A DNA stretch of 64,000 bases from Cephalotus follicularis (taxonomy: Eukaryota > Streptophyta > Magnoliopsida > Oxalidales > Cephalotaceae), in assembly GCA_001972305.1 (NCBI GenBank), contig BDDD01000876.1, positions 109,421 to 173,420 of the forward strand, written 5' to 3'. Made by a program: the position numbers and the translations under genes. The first letter of the stretch is position 1. The number at the start of each line of letters is the position of its first letter. The notes beneath the pieces were generated by a model that was given only the letters and a program-made list of their open reading frames with translations, was not told the origin of the DNA and made no database searches. Shown in pieces: positions 56,529-64,000 of the stretch.

Positions 56529-59272
56529 TGTAATACCCTGCTTGTTCGTATGTATTTTACGGACTTTTATGTGTGTTTTCGGGCTTTTTAATTTGGTTAA
56601 TTTTAAAGTCCGGTTGCCCTATGTTTTGGGCCTATGTGATTTGGGCTGTTTGATGCCAGCCTAAATATTTTGGATATGTTATGCTATGTTGGGTTTGAAT
56701 TTTATTTATTTTATTATAATCCAAAATTATTTTATTAAAACAATTACTTTGTTTTATTTTAAAATTCTTAATTCCTATTATTCTTTTATTTTAATTCTTT
56801 TAATTCTTTTATTTCCTTTCCTTCCTAATTTCTTTTCTTTCCTATTTCTTCCCTTCTTCACCCGAATTCTCCCTCCCCTCATTACTTCCACACGGCAAAA
56901 ATCTCTTCTTTCAATTCTAAATCCCTGGAAATCCTTTCTTCTTCCTTTTTTGGGCAGATTTTATCCTCTCTTTTCCTTTTGGAGAGTGACAATACCATCA
57001 TATATGTGTCTTCATCTTTTATGCAAAAGCCACTGCCGAATTCTTCATTGTGGACTTTGTTTGATCTGTTGTGGAGTCGTTTCAGTAAATTTGAAGAGGT
57101 AATCTCAGTCCTTTAGTCGTTCTTATGAGTTGAATTCATTTGGTTTGCTAAGCATCTCCTTGTTTTGGTTTTCTTTGGTTTCCTTTTGTCCCTGTGTGCG
57201 GCCGATTATGATATGTTGTAGTGGTATTCTTGCTGTTTTTCTGTGTTCTTTAACCATTACAGGTCAGTTAATTCATTCCTTTCTGCTATGGTTTTGCTGC
57301 AATGTTGTAATTTGAGTTTTATGTTCCTACTGTCCATTGGTTTTGATCTCCTGTGTATATAGATATTCTGTCATGATGTTAGTAAGTGTCAGCATGTTTT
57401 GTATACCTATACTTGTAACAAACTGGTTTTAAAAATCTACAAATTACACTGGACATAAATCTGGACATATAGGTATGCTTTGTCTTCTTGCTTCCTTTTG
57501 AAAGTTAAGTCACTGTCCAGAAAATTCTATGTCAATCATGTGTTTCTATGTCACCTAAATGTCATATATGGTCATATAATTGTGTCCTTGTGTAACTGGA
57601 TTAGTGTTGTGCTTATTAGAACTCGTTTCTGTATTGAATTGTCTAGTTTACTACTGTTCTGTCTTCCAGAACAGTCGGCTGTTCCTGTGGACAGTCAGCT
57701 GGATTGGATGAACAGTCGACTGCCATATGAACACAGTCGACTGTCTTGGGTTGAGTAGTCGACTGCCTACATTCTGGTTTGAGTAGTCGACTGGCCCTTG
57801 CGATTAGTCGACTGCCAAGCTTTCCAGTCGGCTGGTGCTCTGTAATAGTCGACTGTTTTGCCCAGAAATGTACTGTTTTCAACCGTTTGGATTTGTTTGT
57901 TCCTCGAATCGATCCGAGTCTTTTCCAAACACAGTAATGAGTCTGTTTAATGCTTCTGATGTGTCTTAGACTCTTATACGTATGGCTTTGGTGTCTTTTA
58001 GATTATTGTGCTTCAAGTGGAGTTTGTTGAATCATCTATCCGTAAGTGCATTGTAAACGCATAAGGTACGGATACTTCGTTCCTTGATACACTCTTATGA
58101 TTTTATCAAATAAAATCAGTTTTGCTTTATGCGATGCTTCTTCGTTTACGAACTTGGAAATGTTTTATGGTTTTGGATATGTTTCGAAAATAAAGTTGGT
58201 TTTGACATTATAAATGCTTCCGACTTTATTCATATGATACGAAATGATACGATATGTTATGATATGTTATGATCATCTCTTTTATGGTGGAAATAAATGA
58301 GTTGATATCGTTTGTGAACGATTTGCGAATATGTTTTATGAAAGCATATTTTATGTGTTTTAATTTGATTTTGATAAATCAATGTTTTCTAAATGATTAA
58401 GTACTGAGTATTGTACCCACCTATGGGGCGTACCATAGGCACGTCGTAGGCCTGGCACGGGGACGTGACACTTCCGTAGCGGTGTGATTAGACTACGGCG
58501 TCTCTGAGTGTATGAATAAATCCCATGAGGTGGATTTATGGATCCGCTATGTATGATAGAGGCGTATGAATCGATTCTAGTTTATGTGATCTGAGGTTTT
58601 ATCAGATATGTGATCCGAGGTGTGATCGGGTATGTGTTATGTGAGAATTGACTTGTGTAGTGCCGTACACTTCAATTCTAGTGGGCATGTGGAATTAGCG
58701 CCTCCCTTGCCAAATTTATGTTATGTGATATGTATGTGGCTCAGTATGACTTATGATTCGTAAATGATTTTGTGAAATGTTTCGTAAATGTTTCGAAAGA
58801 TATGAAATTGATATTTCAATATGATTAAACTATTTTAACTACTTAAGATTTCTGTTACGATATTCTTGAAATCTTACTGCTCTTAAATTATCGTTTACTG
58901 TTTTCCCTTATCCGTACTGAGGTTTGCTCAGCCGCGTTTTTGTTTCCATGCGGCAGGTTATCGGGAGCAGCGGGGAAATGTGTGACGAGAGATGACCACC
59001 TTGTGTTTTGGATCCCTAGGAGTGTGATCCCTATGTTATTATGTATAGTGGTCATAAACAATGATTTTTATATTTTTATGTTTCAAATTTTAGAACTGGA
59101 ATATGTTTTGAGTTTTTCCGCAAATGCTTAATATGCTAAATTTTTAATGATTCAGTTATGATAAGACCACCACGTTTTTGGCTAATAAAGTAATGTTATG
59201 ATTAGTCATGTTATGATTTGATAAGTTCTGTATTATGTCCTGTGATGACTCCCACCGTCCGGGGGTGTTACA
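56529..59272 (+). repeat. LTR5 of E4
   Basis: A 2,744-bp LTR runs from TGTAATACCCTGCTTG to CCGGGGGTGTTACA. It has pol and a polypurine tract on its left and a primer site and gag on its right, so it serves as 3' LTR of one unit and 5' LTR of the next. A T/C-rich region (56690-56970) precedes the palindrome cluster at 57672-57855. Termini match the solo copy at 45825-47696 in reverse complement. Confidence 0.9.
57672..57855. repeat. Phased palindrome cluster, LTR5
   Basis: Nine boxes start at 57672, 57692, 57713, 57734, 57756, 57784, 57805, 57825 and 57846. Steps are 20, 21, 21, 22, 28, 21, 20 and 21. The boxes read CAGTCGACTG, TAGTCGACTG or CAGTCGGCTG. Confidence 0.88.
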
Positions 59273-59277
59273 GATTT

Positions 59278-59288
59278 TGGTATCAGAG
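59278..59288 (+). other. E4 primer-binding site (tRNA-iMet)
   Basis: TGGTATCAGAG follows the LTR end by five bases; the next base is A where E1 and E2 have C. Initiator-methionine tRNA is the likely primer. Confidence 0.85.
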
Positions 59289-59442
59289 AATTAGGTTTTG
59301 TTTCCTTAGAAGACCTAACTAGGTTTGACCTGTGAGATTGGGTAGACACTGGGTAAAGCTGTTTCGGTTTTGATTTTATGATATGTTTTCTGTTTCGGTT
59401 TTGTTCTTTGTGATGTTTTATGTTTTGGGTGCCTTTTCGTAG

Positions 59443-60301
59443 ATGGCACGTACAAGGAATGCTGCTCGGAGGACTGCACCCGTGGAGGCTCAGGGAGTCC
59501 GAAATGAGCCTTCTAAGGAGGAGTTGGTACGTCAGGCGGTCTCTCAAGAGGTACGACGCGTGTTGGGTGAACAGAATCAGAATCAGGGCCGTAGGGAGCC
59601 GGTTGTTGCTGAGGATGCTCCAGCTGATGTTCAGTCGGGAAGAGAAGCTGAGGGCAGGACTAACACGCCCACTTATATCTGGCTAGAGCGGTTCCAGAAG
59701 CAGAGACCGCAGTCTTTCAGCTCGGCCATGACTCCTGTGGAGGCTGAGCACTGGATTGTTCATATGGATAAGATCTTTGATGTGCTTGGTTGCAGTGATG
59801 AACATAAGATTAAGTTAGCTGTTTACAAGTTTGAGGGTGACGCTCAGAAATGGTGGAAAGCTGTGGATTTGGCTAAGGGTGGTAGCTATGCTGAGACTTT
59901 GACCTGGTCTGAGTTTTGCGAGGTTTTTTATCAGCAGTACTTTCGCATGCTGATAAGGAGGCTTACGCCAGGGACTTTATCAATACCAGACAGAAGGATG
60001 GAGAGTCGGTGAAAGAGTTTCTGACTCGTTTCACTATGCTTGCTGGTTTTGCTGGGTCCGTGGCGGGGACAACACTGGAGCAGGCAGAAAAGTTCAAGTG
60101 GAAGTTGCATTATCAGCTCCGGGGTAAACTGATCAACGCCAGGTTTGCTGATCTTTCTGAACTAGCAAATGTAGCAAAGAACATAGAGCTGGAAAGGTTA
60201 GATTTCCAGGCAGCTCGTCAGGAGAGTGACAGGAAGAGAAACAGAGGAGATTCTCAAGGGCAAGGTTCTGGACATAACTATAAGAATAGAAATGGCAAGT
60301 G
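59443..60301 (+). pseudogene. E4 gag, frameshifted
   Basis: The gag starts MARTRNAARRTAP, like other chromoviral gags, and carries the conserved retrotransposon-gag block ('EAEHWIVHMDKIF' and 'FEGDAQKWW', codons ~102-147). A single-base loss near 59943 shifts the frame; the other frame continues with 'DKEAYARDFINTRQKDGESV' to a stop at 60301. The nucleocapsid part lies after that stop. The product would be the capsid precursor of the particle. It is the best-preserved Ty3 gag in the window. Confidence 0.88.
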
Positions 60302-61230
60302 AGGGAAGAGAAATGATAACCGGGGACAGCAACAGCCCGGTAATGACCAGAGGCAGACACAGGGAGCTGCGGATGTCCAGATTTCCAAGTGTGATATATG
60401 TGGTAGACAGCATCCAGTGGGAGTGTGCTACAAGGCTATCGGGGCTTGTATTGTGTGTGGTCAGAAAGGGCATTTCGTGAAGGATTGCCCTGATCCTCGT
60501 GCGAAGAAAAGGAAGGGGAACAATGCAGATCATGGACAGCACAACGTGGGAGGTCGTGTCTTTGCTATCATGACTCAGCAGGCTACTAATGCACCAGGTA
60601 CTGTTTCGGGCTTTATTTCTATTGGTAACCGTAGGGCTTATGTTTTATATGATACTGGATCGACCCACTCGGTTGTAGCGAGGTCTTTTGTTCGGCATCT
60701 TGGGATGTCTTCACAGTTGCTTGATCCAGCTTTGGTTCTTTCGACCCCTACGGGTACATCTGCTGTGATATCGGAGTGTTTCTATGCTTGTCCTCTTGTT
60801 TTCAATGATCGGGTTCGTGATGCGGATCTTTTGCCTATCGATATGTATGACTTCGATATGATTCTGGGAATGAACTGGTTGGATCGTCATCCGGCTACGA
60901 TCGACTGCTACACTCGGAGGATTCTGTTTGGGGATGTGAATAGACCTGATTTTGTTTATCAAGGTTCACAGCCGAGGAAAGAAGTGAAAGTAATATCAGC
61001 TCTGAAGGCTCGGATATTGGTGGCTAAGGGCGCTGAAGGTTTCTTAGCTGTTGTGAAGGATGTCTCAAAGGTTGAGCCTCGCCTTGAAGACTATCCTGTG
61101 GTACGAGAATTTTCTGATGTGTTTCCGGAGGAGTTACCGGGTTTGCCACCGCAACGGGATGTGGAGTTTACCATCGAACACATTCCTGGAGCGGCACCTA
61201 TATCTAAGGCACCTTACAGAATGGCACCAT
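60302..61230 (+). pseudogene. E4 nucleocapsid and protease, to start of RT
   Basis: This continues in the gag frame after the stop at 60301. It has a CCHC knuckle CIVCGQKGHFVKDC (~60447-60488) that binds element RNA, then an aspartic protease with catalytic DTGSTHS (~60652) and 'GMNWLDRH' (~60870). The linker 'VVREFSDVFPEELPGLP' follows, then the start of RT, 'KAPYRMAPLEL', where the sequence is cut at ~61230. The long open stretch 60417-61256 shows this part is little decayed. RT, RNase H and integrase of this unit are missing. Confidence 0.88.
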
Positions 61231-61286
61231 TGGAACTGCATGATGGAATCGAATAAACCGACTCCGGTGCCAAAATGGACATAGGG
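61231..61286. other. Junction between E4 and COP2
   Basis: 56 bp not assigned to either element. RT coding ends on the left and the presumed COP2 LTR end TGTAAGAGTG begins at 61287. Confidence 0.5.
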
Positions 61287-62175
61287 TGTAAGAGTGTAGA
61301 ATAAAATTTTTAACAACCAATCATGCAGCGGAAGAACACCCAATATAACTAAAACAAGTCCATAAAGGCACATCCACAGATCCCATGGATCACCACAACA
61401 TCAACAGAATTGAAATGGTGTCACCATTGCATTCAATGGTGACACACAAACATGGCAAAAAGAAGAGGGGCCAAAGGTTATACCAGTTGGTGAAGGCTCC
61501 TTAATTCTTTGCCGCTACAAGCGTGAGCAGATTCCCTTTGATCTTCTCCAAGCCTCAGGAATAGCAAGCAATCCTTCCAGCAAACACCAAGAGCTAGAAC
61601 TCACTCACTCTCTCACTTAGCTTAGAAAAGGAGTATTGATTATGACCAAAGAAGTCAGTAATCAATCCACCCTAGATAAGCCTTGCTTGGTGTATATCAA
61701 TAAAAGGAACACACACTTGCAGACAAGAATTCGTAGTCCAATTGCCCAGCAAAAGTTTCTCAACTCTCACTCTTTCACTTACTCAAATTCATTTCTGCAA
61801 AAATGCTTAATATCAGTCCCCTAATTCTCTCTCCCAATCTCCCATTTACTCAGATCATGGCCTTCACTCTGTTGGAGTCCGAAGCCATGATTCCCATGTT
61901 TCTAAAACGTGCAAGAACAGGAGCTGGATGCTGGAAACGAGGGAGAGATCGTGCCCATGATTTGAGCTCGTGCACAGGTTGCACGTTTTGCTCAAAGACG
62001 TCGACGCCTTCCAAAGGACGTCGACGCCTATGCATCGTGGCACAAAAGCACATCGATGCTTTCTAAAAGACATCGACGTCTTTATCAAGGATATGCATCG
62101 ATGTCTTTCAAAAAGATGTCGACGCCTTCTGGCTAGTGAAGCACAAAGAGTCTAACTCCTTTAGTGTTCTCATGT
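61287..62175 (-). repeat. COP2 LTR (partial)
   Basis: On the plus strand it starts TGTAAGAGTGTAGAATAAAA, taken as the outer end of a minus-strand LTR. It contains 'atgcagcggaagaac' (~61323) and, near its inner side, a GACGTCGACGCC cluster (61997-62135). The inner border and polypurine tract are not found, so the LTR probably continues into a deletion near 62180. The assignment rests on its position beside the copia genes. Confidence 0.6.
61997..62135. repeat. GACGTCGACGCC cluster, COP2 LTR
   Basis: Six boxes (GACGTCGACGCC, ACATCGATGC, GCATCGATGTC, ATGTCGACGCC) lie at distances of 20, 20, 25 and 21 within subgroups. The period matches the Ty3 LTR clusters. Confidence 0.8.
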
Positions 62176-62200
62176 CCCTTCGAATATTGGTTAAGTAAGA

Positions 62201-62820
62201 TCAAACATAAGTGTTTCCACAAAATGTAAGATCCACACAACCGATATATATAGGACCACATACGTCAGTATGGACTAAGCCCAGTAAGTCCATTGCCCTT
62301 TCTCCTTGACCAGAGAAGGGTGATTTAGTCATCTTTCCCAATAAACAGGATTCACAAGTTGGATAGGACTCTAAGTCCCGGATATCAAGGAGATCATCCT
62401 TAACCAACTGTGATAGTCTTGCATCACTAAGATGACCAAGTCTACAATGCCAAGTATAGGTTTTATTTAGCTCAGTTTCTCTTTGTCTTTTCTTATTACT
62501 TTGCTCAATGGACAAGATATTTGTTTGTGAAGTATTTAAGACATATAATCCATTGTCGATAATACCATTACCAACATAAACATTGTTTGAATATATAAGA
62601 CATCCAATGTCTTGGAACTTAAGCTCCAAGCCCATACTACATAAGTTAGAAACACTTACAATGTTCCGAACAATATTCATAACATAATAACAAGGATCCA
62701 ATGTCAAAATAAAATTATTACACAAACTAATATCATAAACACCAACAGCTTGAGCAATGATCCTAGATCCATCCCCAAGCCGTAAGTCCAAGTCTCCAGC
62801 TCTAAGCTTTCTAACTATTC
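62201..62820 (-). pseudogene. COP2 pol remnant (pre-integrase zinc finger region)
   Basis: Readable from 'LRLGDGSRIIAQAVG' (~62790) through 'NIVSVSNLCSMGLELKF' to the GAG-pre-integrase/HHCC region 'WHCRLGHLSDARLSQL' with 'CESCLLGKMTKSPF' (~62455-62310) and 'LVHTDVCGP' (~62270). This is the N-terminal zinc-binding domain of copia integrase. The catalytic core, RT and RNase H are missing, and the frame runs into a short unrelated tail. The protease active-site motif is not visible. Confidence 0.85.
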
Positions 62821-63614
62821 TTAGTCCCTGATGTACTCGCACCATGCGGGTTATCAGCAGAGACAGTAGCAACAGCAACACGACAATCCTTTTTCCAGTG
62901 TCCGGTCTTACCGCACTGGAAACAAGCACCTTCAGCTGCCAACTACTTCATTCGCTTCTTGGCATCGCTCCCACTAGCTCCAAGCTTGCCCTCCTGGGCT
63001 GGGATCTCTGACTTTTTAGAGTCAAGATTGGCCTCTGCCGTTCTCAACATAGAAACTAACTTAGAAAGAGTTACTTCTATTTCAATCAAGTGAAAACACT
63101 CCACAAACTGTGAGAACGAACCAGGGAGGGATGTAAGAATAAGATCTATCTGCAGATCGTGATCCATGAAAAAACCTAATTGAGTAAGCTGCTCAATCAT
63201 GTTTATCATCTCCAGTCCATGATCATGGACCGAAGCTCCCTCTAGCATCTGCGCCTTGAAGAGTTTGCGTGAGAGATTAAGCCTCCGAGTCCTAGACTCG
63301 GCCCCATACATCTCCTCGAGATCTTGAAGTATAGCGGATAAGGTCTCAATCTTCTCATACTTGCGTTGCAGCTCCGGTGTCATCCCCAAAAGGGCGATAC
63401 ACCGAGCATGCTCATCGTCCTCTAGCCACATGGCCAGACGATATCACTCATCAGGCGTAGGATCATCACCTAGTGATGGAGGCCCCCATTTCATCACGTA
63501 TGCCAATTTATTGGCCGTTAGGATGAATTTGAGGTTACGTTGCCAATCGTTGAAGTTGGGCCCCTCAAGTTTATTTGTCTCTAGAATGCGGAACATAGCA
63601 GATTGTAAAGCCAT
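62821..63614 (-). pseudogene. COP2 gag
   Basis: The start is at 63614 with MALQSAMFRILE, then 'GPNFNDWQRNLKLIL', a UBN2-type copia gag. TGA at 63445-63447 stands where a Trp is likely. The frame continues 63431-62943 with 'LEEMYGAESRTRRLNLSRKL', stops at TAG 62943-62945, and the same frame then gives a CCHC knuckle CFQCGKTGHWKKDC (~62925-62885). The product would form particles and bind RNA. It is more complete than the COP1 gag. Confidence 0.88.
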
Positions 63615-64000
63615 ACTAGCAACCTGGATAAGGATATATAAGTTGAGTCAGCATCTATTCCAGTTTTAATATATGACAACCATAACACTTGGCCTTTAGT
63701 GCTTATGGTCCCTCCCACTATTCTAATCGTATCCCATACCCCCATATGGAATTCGAGAAGTCCAACTTCCTAGTAGGGATTGGAATCCATCGCAATCATA
63801 TTATAGCCTCAGCTAGGGCATGGCAAACTATAATATATCCAATGGGTAGGCTTTCTTGCCAATTCGTATCCAATAGAAGATCCAATCATAGTATTCGGCC
63901 TTAGATTCAATATGGCCTCAGCTAGGGCATGACAAACCATCAGAATCTTAATAAGTCAAGTGCCCACAATTTTCATTGGAATGCACTAGTTTTAACACCC
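63615..64000 (-). other. COP2 leader region (runs off right edge)
   Basis: Sequence upstream of the COP2 gag. It holds a direct repeat of 'cctcagctagggcatg' (~63808 and ~63914). No primer-binding site or LTR end is identifiable before the window ends. Confidence 0.45.

Noticed and set aside
56686..57315. ORFs with hydrophobic peptides suggesting membrane proteins
   Set aside because: They are products of T/C-rich LTR5 sequence and have no counterpart in the inverted LTR5 copy.

Overview
The window is a block of plant heterochromatin. I found no host protein gene, tRNA or rRNA. It consists of LTR retrotransposons nested inside one another, solo LTRs and a tandem satellite. Primer-binding sites matching initiator-methionine tRNA, long Ty3 chromoviral LTRs with chromodomain integrases, and a Ty1/copia element with an extra downstream ORF point to a eudicot-like plant with a large, repeat-rich genome; the species cannot be named. 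The sequence has one assembly gap (4343-5298) and a single N at 32475.

Labels used here are local, not database names. SAT163 is a satellite of ~163-bp monomers. LTR1 is a ~2.66-kb chromoviral LTR running from TGTAATAACCG to GGGGTGTGACA; LTR1b is a close variant. LTR2 is ~3.9 kb, from TGTAAGGCCCC to GGGGCGTGACA. LTR3 (35263), LTR4 (37728) and LTR5 (56529 and 45825) are further long LTRs. COP1 and COP2 are Ty1/copia elements. E1 to E4 are the chromoviral elements that retain internal sequence.

Layout. 1-1585: LTR1 tail. 1586-1794: satellite. 1795-25458: E1 (+), whose 5' LTR is split by E2 (2733-13369, AACTT on both sides), whose pol is split by an inverted solo LTR1 (16052-18709, CTTAT on both sides) and whose 3' LTR is split by an inverted solo LTR2 (20226-24110). 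25459-26790: broken inverted LTR1b. 26791-39390: the 3' portion of another LTR1, carrying COP1 (27083-34807, GATTG on both sides), LTR3 and LTR4 (CAGTC on both sides). 39391-43094: main satellite block. 43095-45817: solo LTR1. 45825-47696: solo LTR5 (-). 47702-48262: satellite. 48263-51323: LTR1 and LTR1b remnants and a GC-rich, hAT-like stretch. 51324-61230: E3 (-) and E4 (+), joined head to head inside their integrase genes. 61287-64000: COP2 (-), partial.

All coding remnants are gag, protease, reverse transcriptase/RNase H or integrase relics, and nearly all are interrupted. The exception is a 454-codon ORF in COP1. No element in the window looks autonomous.

The most unusual signal is in the LTRs. 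Nearly every family, Ty3 and Ty1 alike, carries clusters of short palindromes centred on GTCGAC or a close relative (CAGTCGACTG, GCGTCGACGC, GACGTCGATGTC). In most clusters the start-to-start spacing is 20-22 bp, about two helical turns. Two nearly identical LTR subfamilies carry different palindromes at the same places. This resembles a multimeric protein-binding array rather than a chance repeat, but its function is unknown. Other notable structures are a three-monomer higher-order pattern in the satellite and a covarying CATGCA hairpin in LTR1.
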